Shown here in pieces: positions 52,225 to 61,886 of a stretch of 64,000 nucleotides of DNA. Numbering within the stretch: position 1 is the stretch's first letter; the number at the start of each line of letters is the position of its first letter. The notes beneath the pieces were generated by a model. The model had not been told where the DNA came from. It saw only the letters and a program-made list of their open reading frames with translations, and ran no database searches. The translations under genes and the position numbers were made by a program. This DNA comes from Paraburkholderia sabiae (GTDB lineage Bacteria; Pseudomonadota; Gammaproteobacteria; Burkholderiales; Burkholderiaceae). The DNA is taken from positions 4,030,001-4,094,000 of the forward strand of contig NZ_CP125295.1 of assembly GCF_030412785.1 (NCBI RefSeq), given 5' to 3'.

Positions 52225-53210
52225 ACCACCTCCGCGATAGCGTGAACAGGGCGATGACACGCGCGCAACGCATGCAGATCGCCTTCGATTGCTTCGAGCG
52301 AAGGACGCGTCGTGCGGCACGTTTCTTCGGCGAACGTGCAGCGCGGCGCAAACGCGCAGCCTTGCGATGCGAGACCCGGCAGCGGCGGATTGCCCGGAAT
52401 GGTCTGCAACGGCTGGTCGTCTTCGTCGGTGAGACGCGGCAGCGCATTCAGCAGGCCGATCGTGTACGGATGCGTCGGCGCGGCGAAGAGTTGTTGCGCG
52501 GGCGCCTGTTCGACGGTTTGTCCCGCGTACATCACCATCACGTCGTCGCACAGACCGGCGACAACGCCCATGTCGTGCGTGATCAAAATGATCGCGGTGC
52601 CGCGCTCGCGGTTCAGTTCGCGCAAGAGTTCGATGATCTGCGCTTGCACGGTGACGTCGAGCGCCGTGGTCGGCTCGTCGGCGATCAGGATTTCAGGCTC
52701 GGACAACAGCGTCATCGCGATCATCACGCGCTGACGCATGCCGCCCGAAAACTCATGCGGATACATGCCGATGCGGCGCGCCGCGTCGGGAATCCGCACG
52801 CGTTCGAGCGCTTCGATCGCGCGCTGCTTCGCCTCGCGACGCGACAGCTTGCGATGCAGTTGCAGCGTCTCCGTCATCTGCCGTTCGATCGTGAGGAACG
52901 GATTGAGCGACGTCATCGGGTCCTGAAAGATCATGCCGATGCGGTCGCCGCGAATGCGGTTCAGCGCAGCGTCGCTCATGGTCAGCAGATTCGCGCCGTT
53001 ATAGAGCGCTTCGCCGCTGACGGCGCCGTTCTTCGCGAGCAGGCCGAGCAGCGCCATCACCGTCTGACTCTTGCCCGAACCGCTTTCGCCGACGATGCCG
53101 AGCGTCTTGCCTTTTTCGAGCGCGAACGACACGCGCTGCACGGCGTCGACGGGCGCGCCATCGCGGCGCGAAAAGCGCACGCTGAGATTGTTGACTTCGA
53201 GTAGTGCCAT
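52221..53210 (-). CDS. oppD: Peptide ABC transporter ATP-binding protein OppD
   Basis: A 329-residue ATPase with Walker A GESGSGKSQ (41-49), signature SGGMRQR (155-161), Walker B ILIADE (174-179) and the C-terminal GCAFAPRCTFAEETC motif. Its stop overlaps the oppF start by four bases. ATG 53210 leaves just 1 bp after the oppC stop, so the genes are tightly packed. It forms the ATPase heterodimer with OppF. Confidence 0.93.
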   Translation of the reverse strand: MALLEVNNLSVRFSRRDGAPVDAVQRVSFALEKGKTLGIVGESGSGKSQTVMALLGLLAKNGAVSGEALYNGANLLTMSDAALNRIRGDRIGMIFQDPMTSLNPFLTIERQMTETLQLHRKLSRREAKQRAIEALERVRIPDAARRIGMYPHEFSGGMRQRVMIAMTLLSEPEILIADEPTTALDVTVQAQIIELLRELNRERGTAIILITHDMGVVAGLCDDVMVMYAGQTVEQAPAQQLFAAPTHPYTIGLLNALPRLTDEDDQPLQTIPGNPPLPGLASQGCAFAPRCTFAEETCRTTRPSLEAIEGDLHALRACHRPVHAIAEVV

Positions 53211-53211
53211 G

Positions 53212-54102
53212 TCAGCGGTCCTTCGGATCGAATGCATCGCGCAGGCCGTCGCCGACGAAACTCACGCAATAAAGCGTCGCGCACAGCATGAGGGCAGGGC
53301 ACAGCAGCAGCCACGGCGTCGATTCGAGCTTCTGCGCGCCGTCCTGAATCAGCACGCCCCAGCTCGTCATCGGTTCCTGCACGCCGAGGCCGAGAAACGA
53401 CAGCACCGATTCCGTCAGCACGATGCCCGGCACCGTGACCGTCGCGTAGACCACGACCACGCCGATCAGATTCGGCACGATGTGGCGCGCGATGATCGAG
53501 CGCGAGCCGACGCCGATCGCCTTCGCCGCGTCGATGAATTCGCGCGAGCGCAGCGACAACGTTTGACCGCGCACGACGCGCGCCATGTCGAGCCACGAAA
53601 ACGCGCTGATCGTCAGCACGACCAGATAGAACGCGCGGCCGAACAGCGTCATCATCAGGATCGCGATCAGCATGTACGGGATCGCGTACATCATGTCGAC
53701 GATGCGCATCATCACGGCATCGACGCGTCCGCCGAGATAGCCGGCCGTCGCGCCCCACGCGACGCCGATCACGCCCGACACGAGCGTGCCGAGCAGACCG
53801 ACTTCGAGTGACACGCGTCCGCCGACCAGTGTGCGCACGAGCAGGTCGCGGCCGAGTTCGTCGGTGCCGAACCAGTGCATGTTGGCGAACGTGGGCGCGA
53901 GGCTGATCGCGGACCAGTCGCTGTCGATCGCATTGTTCGGCGACAGAAGCGGACCGACGAAGCACGCGAGCACGATGAGGACCAGCAACAGCAGCGCGGC
54001 AAACGCGGCGCGATTGCGGGCGAAGCGGCGCGCGGCAGTCGCGAACGGGCTGCGCGAAGGCGGCGCGTCCGTGACGGTCAGATTGATAATTGGCGTTCCC
54101 AT
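53212..54102 (-). CDS. oppC: Peptide ABC transporter permease OppC
   Basis: A 296-residue permease with the extended N-terminal OppC segment (RNRAAFAALLLLVLIVLACFVG) and six membrane spans. The EAA-type coupling loop is EFIDAAKAIGVGSRSIIARHIVPN. ATG 54102 is 5 bp after the oppB stop. Pairs with OppB to form the membrane channel. Confidence 0.92.
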   Translation of the reverse strand: MGTPIINLTVTDAPPSRSPFATAARRFARNRAAFAALLLLVLIVLACFVGPLLSPNNAIDSDWSAISLAPTFANMHWFGTDELGRDLLVRTLVGGRVSLEVGLLGTLVSGVIGVAWGATAGYLGGRVDAVMMRIVDMMYAIPYMLIAILMMTLFGRAFYLVVLTISAFSWLDMARVVRGQTLSLRSREFIDAAKAIGVGSRSIIARHIVPNLIGVVVVYATVTVPGIVLTESVLSFLGLGVQEPMTSWGVLIQDGAQKLESTPWLLLCPALMLCATLYCVSFVGDGLRDAFDPKDR

Positions 54103-54107
54103 CGTTC

Positions 54108-55046
54108 TCAATAGCGGATACGCGGATCGAGCCATGCATACGCAAGGTCGACGAGCAGGTTGAACAGAACGGCGACGGCCGTCGTCAGCACGACGAGGCC
54201 GAGCACGAGCGTGTAATCGCGATTGATCGCGCCGTTGACGACGAGTTGCCCCAAGCCCGGCAGCGCGAACACCGATTCGGTGACGACAGCGGCCGTGATC
54301 GACGAAATGCACACCGAGCCGAGCAGCGACACGACGGGCATCAGAGCGGGCTTCATTGCGTGGCGCAGGACGATCGTGCGTGCGGGCAGGCCCTTCGCCC
54401 GCGCGGTGCGGATGAAGTTGCCCGACAGCACTTCGATCATGCTGCCGCGCATCACGCGTGCGATCAGCGCGACATTGATGATCGTCAGGAGCGCGATGGG
54501 CAGCACGCGATAACGCCACTCGCCGTCGCCCCAACTGCCCGCGGGCAGCCAGCCGTGGCCGTCCGAGGTCTTCAGCAGAATGGCGAACACCCACACGAGC
54601 AACGGACCGAGCACGAACGGCGGCACGACGTTGCCGACGTTGCCGAGCACCATCACGGTGTGATCGATCACGCTATCGCGGCGCACGGCCGCGATCGTGC
54701 CGAGCGCGACGCCGATCACGACGGCGATCGGCACCGACACGCCTCCGACGCCGAGACTCACGGGCAATGCCTTGAGCACGAGGTCGGTGACGGACCAGTC
54801 GGTGTAGCGGAACGACAGGCCCAGATCGCCGTGCAGCAGTCTCCACAGATAATGCAGATACTGCTGCCACAGCGGTTCGTCGAGGTGATAGCGCGCGTTC
54901 AGATTCGCGAGCGTAGCCGCCGACAACTGCTTCTCGGTGTCGAACGGACCGCCCGGCGTGAGATGCAGCAGCAGATAGCATGCGGTGATCACGGCGAGTA
55001 TCGTCGGGATCGCCCACAGCGTGCGGCGCAACGTGTATGCAAGCAT
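54108..55046 (-). CDS. oppB: Peptide ABC transporter permease OppB
   Basis: A 312-residue permease beginning MLAYTLRRTLWAIPTILAVI, the typical OppB/DppB start, with six membrane segments. The coupling loop is NFIRTARAKGLPARTIVLRHAMKPAL. It lies 29 bp downstream of the binding protein gene on the same strand. Confidence 0.92.
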   Translation of the reverse strand: MLAYTLRRTLWAIPTILAVITACYLLLHLTPGGPFDTEKQLSAATLANLNARYHLDEPLWQQYLHYLWRLLHGDLGLSFRYTDWSVTDLVLKALPVSLGVGGVSVPIAVVIGVALGTIAAVRRDSVIDHTVMVLGNVGNVVPPFVLGPLLVWVFAILLKTSDGHGWLPAGSWGDGEWRYRVLPIALLTIINVALIARVMRGSMIEVLSGNFIRTARAKGLPARTIVLRHAMKPALMPVVSLLGSVCISSITAAVVTESVFALPGLGQLVVNGAINRDYTLVLGLVVLTTAVAVLFNLLVDLAYAWLDPRIRY

Positions 55047-55075
55047 GGGTGCCTTTCCTGTGCCTTTGCTGCCGT

Positions 55076-56692
55076 TTAGTGCTTGAGCACATACATGTCT
55101 TGCGACGAGCGCATGTCGAGATAGTTGGTCGCTGCGTAACCGCCGACATACGGCTTCACCAGACGTGCCGCCGAGTACTGGAACAGCGGGATCATCGGAT
55201 AGTCGTTCATCGCGAGTTCATGCGCCTGCGTGAGCAATGCGGTGCGCTGCCTGTCGTCCGTCTGCTGGTTCGCCTGATCGATCAGCGCGTCGACCTTCGG
55301 GTTGCAGTAGTGCTGGTCGTTCTGCACGCTGCCGCAGCGGATCAGGTCGAAGTACGACATCGCGTCGTTGTAGTCGACGAACCAGCCGTCGCGCGACGCC
55401 TGCACCTTGCCGTCATGACGCTGCTTGAGCAGCACCTTGTATTCGACGTTCTCCAGCTTCGCGTTGACGCCGAGCTTCGTGCGCCATTCCGACGTGACGA
55501 AGAGCGCGACCTTCTTGTGCAGATCGTTCGTGTTGTATGTGAAGGTGAACGTGAGCGGCTTCGCGTCCGAATAGCCCGCTTCCTTCAGCAGATTGCGCGC
55601 GGTTTCAACGCGCTTCGCCATCGGCCACGAGGCCCATTCCGGCTTGAAGACGGAGGCGCCTTCCGTGCCCTTCGAAATCAGACCGTACATCGGCACTTCG
55701 CCGCTCGACGTCAGCTTCGACGTCAGCAGTTCGCGGTCGACCACCATCGACAGCGCTTCGCGCACGCGCTTGTCCTTGAAAACGGGATCGTCGTTATTGA
55801 GGCTGTAGTAATACGTCGCGATTTGCAGGCCTTTTTGCAACTGCTGGCCGAACTGCTTGTCGACCTGATTGAAGATGCCCGACGGAATCGTGTACGTGTA
55901 GTCGAACTGGCCTGCCTGATACATGCGCATCGCCGTTTCGTCGCTTTCGATAGGCAGATACGTGACCTTCGAAATCGCCACCTTCGGCGCGTTCCAGTAG
56001 TTGCTGCTCTTCGTGACGACGAGTCGGTTGTTCGGCTGCCAGTCGGTGAGTGCGAACGCACCGTTGCCGACGAAGTTCGCCGGACGCGTCCAGTCGCCGC
56101 CGAACCTGGTGACGACGGCCTTGTCGACGGGCGCCATAGTCGCCATCGCGGCCAGCTGCGGGAAGAATGCCGCGGGCACTTCCGTCTTCACTTCGAGCGT
56201 GTACGGATCGACGGCACGCGCGCCGAGGCTCGTCAGCGGCGCCTTGCCCGCGATGATCGCTTTCGCGTTCTTCACGAACTCGACGAGGATCGTGTACTTC
56301 GAACCCGTCTTCGGATCGACGACGCGTTGCCATGCGTACACGAAGTCTGCTGCCGTGACGGGCTGGCCGTTGCTCCACTTCGCGTCGTGACGCAGCTTGA
56401 AGACCCACGTGTCGGGTGCGGTGCGCGTCCACGATTGCGCGACGCCGGGCACGATCGCACCCGCTGCGTCGATGCGCGTGAGACCTTCGAACAGATCGAG
56501 GCCGATCGTGTTGCCCGTCCACGATTCGATGTGAGCAGGGTCGAGCGATTCGGTTTCGGCGGGCACCTGGCGCGTCAGTTCCTGGCTCGGCGCGAGCGTC
56601 GTGCCGGACGGAATCGTGACGGCCGATGCGTTTTGCTGAAGTGTAAGGACGAGCGCAGTCAGCGCCGTCGAATAGACGAACGTTTTATTCAT
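55076..56692 (-). CDS. oppA: Periplasmic oligopeptide-binding protein OppA
   Basis: A 538-residue SBP_bac_5 protein. A signal peptide covers residues 1-24 (cleavage at NASA). The mature start resembles E. coli OppA (LTRQVPAETESLDPAHIESW), and LFEGLTRID, GAFALTDWQPNNRLVVTKS are typical. It captures peptides and delivers them to OppBC. It heads the oppABCDF-porin operon. The promoter is presumably in the 204-bp gap behind the XRE-cupin gene. Confidence 0.93.
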   Translation of the reverse strand: MNKTFVYSTALTALVLTLQQNASAVTIPSGTTLAPSQELTRQVPAETESLDPAHIESWTGNTIGLDLFEGLTRIDAAGAIVPGVAQSWTRTAPDTWVFKLRHDAKWSNGQPVTAADFVYAWQRVVDPKTGSKYTILVEFVKNAKAIIAGKAPLTSLGARAVDPYTLEVKTEVPAAFFPQLAAMATMAPVDKAVVTRFGGDWTRPANFVGNGAFALTDWQPNNRLVVTKSSNYWNAPKVAISKVTYLPIESDETAMRMYQAGQFDYTYTIPSGIFNQVDKQFGQQLQKGLQIATYYYSLNNDDPVFKDKRVREALSMVVDRELLTSKLTSSGEVPMYGLISKGTEGASVFKPEWASWPMAKRVETARNLLKEAGYSDAKPLTFTFTYNTNDLHKKVALFVTSEWRTKLGVNAKLENVEYKVLLKQRHDGKVQASRDGWFVDYNDAMSYFDLIRCGSVQNDQHYCNPKVDALIDQANQQTDDRQRTALLTQAHELAMNDYPMIPLFQYSAARLVKPYVGGYAATNYLDMRSSQDMYVLKH

Positions 56693-56847
56693 GGTTGGAT
56701 TCGCAGAAAGAGTCTGGAGAGAAACGCGAGCGGCACGGAACGCCGCTAACGGTTATCCGCGTGATGGGGACCGGGGTGGCCCTTGTTCGGTATACATGCA
56801 GGATTCCTTACAATTATTATTACAGGCATCCTACAGCGGATTTTCTC

Positions 56848-56873
56848 GCGCTTCCTTGAGCGGAAGCGCTTCC
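56848..56873. promoter_or_regulatory. Nested palindromes in the oppA upstream region
   Basis: GCGCTTCC-TTGAGC-GGAAGCGC is a perfect 8-bp stem (56848-56869), and its right arm is part of the perfect 12-mer GGAAGCGCTTCC (56862-56873). It lies between the XRE-cupin stop and oppA. It may be an operator or an end-of-gene hairpin; no T-run follows. Confidence 0.4.
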
Positions 56874-56896
56874 AACCAGGATCGAATGCCTGCCTT

Positions 56897-57466
56897 CTAA
56901 AACAGCCTCGGCGTACCTACCCAGACGACCACCGATTCCTTGCGGGCCGTATTGGCCCAGCTATGCGGCAGCGTCGATTCGTAATGCGCGCTATCTCCCG
57001 CGCGCAGCACGAAGGTCTTGCCTTCCAGCGTCAACGACACTTGCCCTTCGATGACGTAGATAAACTCTTCGCCGGCATGTGTCGTGACTTCGGAACGCTT
57101 TTGCCCGGGTGGCATCCTCACAAGGATGGCTTCCAACTGACGGCCCCCCGACAGATTGGTCATCCGGGCAAACAGATTCGCCGAGTCTGCAAATCCAAAA
57201 AACTTCAGTTCGTTTGCTCGACACACCGAGCGCTCTTCGCTTGGTGTATCGACGAAGTACTGCACCTTCACTCCCAACGCATTCGCAATTCCTGCCAGCG
57301 ATGTGATGGACGGCGACGCGAGACCGCGCTCTACCTGCGACAGAAACGGCTTCGAAATACCTGCTGCCGTTGCTGTTTCGTCGAGCGTGCGCTTCAGTCT
57401 TTGCCTCAGCGCGCGGATCTTGCTCCCCAGTGCAAGTGCCGTGTCCTTCTCAAGTGTCGTGACCAT
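56897..57466 (-). CDS. XRE-family regulator with C-terminal cupin
   Basis: A 189-residue protein. The helix-turn-helix spans about residues 12-68 (GSKIRALRQRLKRTLDETAT) and the cupin about 105-180 (PPGQKRSEVTTHAGEEFIYV, AGDSAHYESTLPHSW). The cupin likely binds a small effector. It is transcribed just ahead of oppA in the same direction, so it is the likely local regulator of peptide uptake. Related proteins govern polyamine, amino acid or osmolyte uptake genes. Confidence 0.9.
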   Translation of the reverse strand: MVTTLEKDTALALGSKIRALRQRLKRTLDETATAAGISKPFLSQVERGLASPSITSLAGIANALGVKVQYFVDTPSEERSVCRANELKFFGFADSANLFARMTNLSGGRQLEAILVRMPPGQKRSEVTTHAGEEFIYVIEGQVSLTLEGKTFVLRAGDSAHYESTLPHSWANTARKESVVVWVGTPRLF

Positions 57467-58214
57467 AACAAAACCAAATTAGTCCGTCAAGATTAGTTTG
57501 ATATAAGCAAATGTTGTTTGATGACGTATTGCTCATGCCCGCGAAAGCCTTGCGTGGATTGACAACTCTTCAAGCCTGTTCGCGCTGTTTCGATCTTTTC
57601 GAGAAAACACTCTATGTTGCCAGATCGCACAGCGCAGTTATCGGAATTGCATTAGATGACTCGCAATGCATCGAGACGCAGCGCGTGTCGACGGGCTCAT
57701 GTCAGTGAATTCCCGAAGCGACAAGTTGCGATTCGATGCGCACAATCGCAACCTCGCGCGGGTTGGCCAAGCCATGGTCTTTCCGCCGGCACTCCCGTTT
57801 GCAGCGATCCTGCGGCGGCGTTTTTGATCGGTACGTCCCGACCGGACTGCCACCGACGAATAGAGGTGAACACGCATGTCGATTTCTTTCGCAGTCTTTC
57901 CTCACTCATCCCGCATACCTTGCACGCGTACGCCGATGCAGCCGCCGAAGAGGGCTGGGCGCGCGATGCTTTATCATTGAGCCTTCGTCACGCGCTTTTC
58001 GCGTTGACGGTCTCCCGCTGAAGTCCTGGTTGTTCCGTTTTCGACGCGGACCGCGCTGTCCGTCGTTCGTATCGCACTGAACCGTCTCCGCATGCCGCAT
58101 CGCGCGGCGGGCACGGCAAGTCATCGACGATCTCCAGTTTTTCCAGCTTCGCCACGTGGCATGGCGTCGGTCGACGCGTGCGCGCGGCTGTTTTTGCATG
58201 AATACGAGGAACAC
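57467..58214. other. 748-bp intergenic region between XRE-cupin and POT genes
   Basis: No gene with convincing coding features. It starts AT-rich (57467-57530), containing two direct ATTAGT copies near 57478 and 57493 that could belong to the XRE-cupin promoter. A short frame of 34 codons (57876-57980, from ATG) has a good AGAGGTGA site 6 bases upstream, but no known homology. This could be a leader peptide or chance. Confidence 0.4.
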
Positions 58215-59741
58215 ATGAAATCACCCGTATCCCAGACCCGGTCGTTTTCGACTGTCTTTCTCATCGAGATGTGGGAACGCTTCGGCTACTACGGCATGGC
58301 GGCATTGCTCGTGCTGTTCATGATCGACAAGCTCGGCTTCGACGACGGCCGCGCCAACCTCACTTGGGGCGCATTTGCGGCGCTGGTGTATGCGTCGCCG
58401 TCGATCGGCGGCTGGATCGGCGACAAGGTACTCGGCGCGCGCCGATCGATGGTGTTCGGCGCGCTGGTGCTCGCGGCCGGCTATCTGATGCTGGCGATAC
58501 CGAACGACAGCCTCGATTTCATGTATGCGTCGCTTGGCGTGATCGTGGTCGGCAACGGGCTCTTCAAGTCGAACGCCGCGAATCTCGTGCGCCGCATTTA
58601 TGAAGGCGACGATGCGCGCATCGACAGCGCGTTCACGATCTACTACATGGCCGTCAATATCGGCTCGACGGTGTCGATGCTGGCGACGCCGTGGATCAAG
58701 GATCACTGGGGCTGGCACACGGCGTTTGCCGTCTGCTGTGGCGGTCTGCTGATCAGCGTCGTCAACTACTTCGTGATGTTGCGCACGCTGTCGCATGTCG
58801 GTTCTGCGCCCGATGCCGAACCCGTGCGCTGGAAGCGCGTGCTGGCCGTCGCGCTCGGCGGCATTGCGCTTGGCACCGCGACGATGTTCGTGCTGCAGCA
58901 CAAAGCGATTGCCGTTGCGTGCGTGTACACGGCGGGCGTCGCGATTCTGGCGATCTTCGCGTACATGCTGGTCAAGTGCGAGCGCTCCGAGCGTTCGGGT
59001 TTGCTTGCAGCGCTGATTCTGACTTTGCAGGTAATTCTGTTCTTCGTGTTTTATCAGCAGATGTCGACGTCGCTGACGCTGTTTGCGCTGCGCAATGTCG
59101 ATCCGACGTTCTCGCTGTTCGGTACGCCGCTGTTTACGTGGAGCGCGGCGCAGTTCCAGGCGTTGAATCCGATCTGGATCATGTTGCTGAGCCCGCTGCT
59201 CGCGATGCTGTATACGAAGCTTGCGAAAGACGGCAAGGATGTGCCCGTTGCGGCGAAATATGCGTTTGGATTTGCCGTGGTCGCGGCGGGTTTCTTCGTT
59301 TATGCGTGGAGCGGTAGTTTTGCGGTGAATGGACGGGTGTCGTCGTGGTGGATGGTCGGCGGGTATGGGTTGTATTCGCTCGGCGAACTGCTGGTCAGCG
59401 GTCTTGGGCTCGCCATGATCGCGCGCTATGTGCCCGCGCGGATGAGCGGTTTTATGATGGGCGCTTATTTTGTGGCCACCGGGGTGTCGCAGTATCTGGG
59501 TAGTGTTGTTGCTAATCTCGCCAGGATGCCTGCCGGGGATCTTGATCCTCTTACCTCGCTTCCTCTGTATACAAAGCTCTTTGCTGAGCTTGGGTGGCTG
59601 GCTGCTGGTGGTGCTGTTGTTGCTATTTTCTTGCTGCCGCTGATGGGGCGGCTTTCGCGGGCGCATCACGAGTTTGCTTTGCAGTCTGGTGCTGCTCCTT
59701 CTGGTTCTGGTTCTGCTTCCGCTTCCGCTTCCGCGCAGTAA
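58215..59741 (+). CDS. POT-family peptide:proton symporter
   Basis: A 508-residue MFS protein of the proton-dependent oligopeptide transporter family. The ExxERFxYY motif is present as EMWERFGYYG (residues 19-28), and about 12-14 hydrophobic segments follow. It imports di- and tripeptides. ATG 58215 follows GAGGAAC; the frame upstream is out of character. The last 80 or so codons shift to T-rich codons and end in a Ser/Ala/Gly low-complexity tail (GSGSASASASAQ), just ahead of repeat copy B. It probably supplements the Opp system next door. Confidence 0.9.
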   Translation: MKSPVSQTRSFSTVFLIEMWERFGYYGMAALLVLFMIDKLGFDDGRANLTWGAFAALVYASPSIGGWIGDKVLGARRSMVFGALVLAAGYLMLAIPNDSLDFMYASLGVIVVGNGLFKSNAANLVRRIYEGDDARIDSAFTIYYMAVNIGSTVSMLATPWIKDHWGWHTAFAVCCGGLLISVVNYFVMLRTLSHVGSAPDAEPVRWKRVLAVALGGIALGTATMFVLQHKAIAVACVYTAGVAILAIFAYMLVKCERSERSGLLAALILTLQVILFFVFYQQMSTSLTLFALRNVDPTFSLFGTPLFTWSAAQFQALNPIWIMLLSPLLAMLYTKLAKDGKDVPVAAKYAFGFAVVAAGFFVYAWSGSFAVNGRVSSWWMVGGYGLYSLGELLVSGLGLAMIARYVPARMSGFMMGAYFVATGVSQYLGSVVANLARMPAGDLDPLTSLPLYTKLFAELGWLAAGGAVVAIFLLPLMGRLSRAHHEFALQSGAAPSGSGSASASASAQ

Positions 59742-59784
59742 GCTATTTCTTCGCTGGCATCCGCGTTTTCGCTTCGGCTCGCTA
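59742..59784 (+). other. Left flank of repeat copy B
   Basis: A short T-rich stretch with CGCTGGCATCCGCG (from about 59753), the same outer-arm motif as beside copies A and C. Confidence 0.5.
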
Positions 59785-60250
59785 GCGTTGCCCCTGTGCG
59801 GGGCGGCACCTACTTTTCTTTGCAGCGGCAAAGAAAAGTAGGCAAAAGAAAGCCGCTTCAAACCTCCGGTGCCTGCCCGGATAACGCCACGGCACACGTT
59901 CCTTGAGCTGTCGCGCAGCGACGCAAACACTCTGTAGAAAGCCCGCAGTCAGGCGCGCGCGGCGCGAAAGTTGACATCCACTTGGGGCACATTCGATCGG
60001 CTTGTTTTTTTTGCGTTTGCCGTCAGTTTGATTGCGGCGGTATGTGTTCCAAACTGTGTCGGGTTTTCGCGTCGTGCGCGGTTGACTGCGGGCTTTCTAC
60101 AGAGTGCGGACGTTGCTGCGCGATAGCTCAACCGCGGCATGCTGAAGCGCTATCCTGGCGGGCACCGGAGGTACAAAAGCGGCTTTCTTTTGCCTACTTT
60201 TCTTTGCCGCTGCAAAGAAAAGTAGGTGCCGCCCCGCACAGGGGCAACGC
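59785..60250. repeat. 466-bp near-palindromic element, copy B
   Basis: Intact. It begins GCGTTGCCCCTGTGCGG and ends CCGCACAGGGGCAACGC. Both arms hold the perfect 15-bp hairpin. The roughly 100-bp centre (about 59970-60065) is in the same orientation as copy C and opposite to copy A. It sits just after the POT gene and before a MocR gene. Confidence 0.92.
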
Positions 60251-60416
60251 TAATAGACCGATACGAATTCGCGGACGCCACCGCAGCAAAAAGCAAAAAA
60301 ACAAAAAGCAAAAACCAGAATGACGACTGCGTCGCAGACAAAAAACCCTTCCCTTCCGCGTTAAGCTACCAAATCCACGGCGCAGCCAAAAAACCAAGAC
60401 CAAATCCAAAACCAAA
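60251..60416 (+). other. A-rich right flank of repeat copy B
   Basis: Contains GAATTCGCGGACGCCACCGC near 60266, purine-rich A-runs, and ACGACTGCGTCGC (60323-60335), one base off the palindrome of the other copies. It must also hold the promoter of the MocR gene. No other gene is visible. Confidence 0.5.
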
Positions 60417-61886
60417 ATGGAAATCCACATCTCGGTAGAAGGCCGCCACGACCTGGCGGGCCAAATCTACAGGCAACTGCGCGCGGGCATCATCGAAGGC
60501 CGTCTGGCAGGCGGCACGCAACTGCCTTCTACACGAGATCTGGCAACTCAACTCGGCGTGTCACGCAAAACCACCCTCGATGTCTTCGAGCGCCTGCTCT
60601 CCGAAGGTTTCCTGCACGCACGCGCCGGCGCCGGCACCTTCGTCGCGGAAGGGCTGCAGCGCCTGCCTGCAGAACGTACATCGCACGCGCGCGCCGCCGA
60701 CGACGCGAAGTCGTCACCCCGCCCGGTCGCCCGCGCGCAGCCCCTTTGGCAGACCGTCCCCGACATTCTCGGGCCGCAGCCGACGCCCGGCACGCCATAC
60801 GACTTCATCGGCGGTATCACCGATAAAACCCACTTTCCCTTCGATGCCTGGCGCCGCTGCGTCAATCACGCACTTCGCGTGCAGGCGCGCGGTCGCGGCA
60901 CCTATCGCGATGCCGCCGGCGAGCAGGAACTGCGCCTCGCGATCTCGCGTTACCTCGCGTTCAATCGCGCCGTCGCGAGCAATTGGGAAGATGTCATCGT
61001 GACGCAGGGCGCGCAGCATGCGCTCGATCTGATCGCGCGCGTGACGCTGCGCCCCGGCGATGTCGCCGTCATCGAGGACCCAGGCTATCCGCCTGCGCAC
61101 GCGTGCCTCATGGCCACGGGTGCGAAGGTCGTCGCCGTGCCCGTCGATGCCGAAGGTTTGATCGTGAGCAAGCTGCCGAAGAATGCGAGGCTCGTCTACG
61201 TGACGCCGTCGCATCAGTTTCCGCTCGGCATGCCGATGAGTCTCGCGAGGCGTGTCGAACTGCTCGAATGGGCGCAGCAACGCGACGCCGTCATTATCGA
61301 AGATGACTACGACTGCGAATACCGCTTCGAAGGACGGCCGATGGAACCGCTCAAGAGCCTGGACCGCGCGGGACTCGTCGCGTATGTGGGAACGTTTTCG
61401 AAGACCATCTTCCCCGAACTTCGCGTCGGTTACATGGTGCCGCCTGCATCGCTGTTCGACACGCTGCGCAAGGCACGAAAGATCGGCGACTGGCATGGCT
61501 GCTCGCTGACGCAGACCGCGCTGTCACGTTTCATGCTGAACGGCGACTTCGCCAAGCACCTGAAGCGGATGCACAAGCTTTATGCCGCGCGTCGCGCATG
61601 TCTGCTGAAGCATCTGCAAGGCGATCTCGCCCGCTGGTTCGAACCGATCGTGCCGACGGCGGGCATCCATCTGGCTGCGCTGCTGAAGGCGCCGCTTGCA
61701 GAAGCGGACGTGATCGAAGCGGCGCGCGCCGAGTCGATCGCATTGCCTGGGCTCGCGCCTTTTTATGTGCGTGCCAAACGGCAGCAGGGGCTCGTATTCG
61801 GCTATGGCGGCATCGAGGCCGAGCAGATCGACGCTGCGCTGACGAAGCTCGCGACGCTGCTGCCGCGTGTCGAATCAAGCACTTGA
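60417..61886 (+). CDS. MocR/PdxR-like regulator (GntR wHTH fused to aminotransferase-like domain)
   Basis: A 489-residue PLP-binding regulator. The winged helix is at 10-78 (LRAGIIEGRLAGGTQLPSTRDLATQLGVSRKT), and the fold-type I domain runs from about 125, with D297 in IIEDDYDCEYRF and the PLP lysine K329 in YVGTFSKTIFP. Many relatives (PdxR) control pyridoxal-phosphate synthesis, but no pdx gene is adjacent, so the target is unknown. It lies between repeat copies B and C. ATG 60417 lies in A-rich sequence without a clear ribosome binding site. Confidence 0.9.
   Translation: MEIHISVEGRHDLAGQIYRQLRAGIIEGRLAGGTQLPSTRDLATQLGVSRKTTLDVFERLLSEGFLHARAGAGTFVAEGLQRLPAERTSHARAADDAKSSPRPVARAQPLWQTVPDILGPQPTPGTPYDFIGGITDKTHFPFDAWRRCVNHALRVQARGRGTYRDAAGEQELRLAISRYLAFNRAVASNWEDVIVTQGAQHALDLIARVTLRPGDVAVIEDPGYPPAHACLMATGAKVVAVPVDAEGLIVSKLPKNARLVYVTPSHQFPLGMPMSLARRVELLEWAQQRDAVIIEDDYDCEYRFEGRPMEPLKSLDRAGLVAYVGTFSKTIFPELRVGYMVPPASLFDTLRKARKIGDWHGCSLTQTALSRFMLNGDFAKHLKRMHKLYAARRACLLKHLQGDLARWFEPIVPTAGIHLAALLKAPLAEADVIEAARAESIALPGLAPFYVRAKRQQGLVFGYGGIEAEQIDAALTKLATLLPRVESST

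Noticed and set aside
57511..57708. A 65-codon frame in the XRE-POT gap
   Set aside because: No ribosome binding site, Cys-rich random composition and no relation to neighbours.
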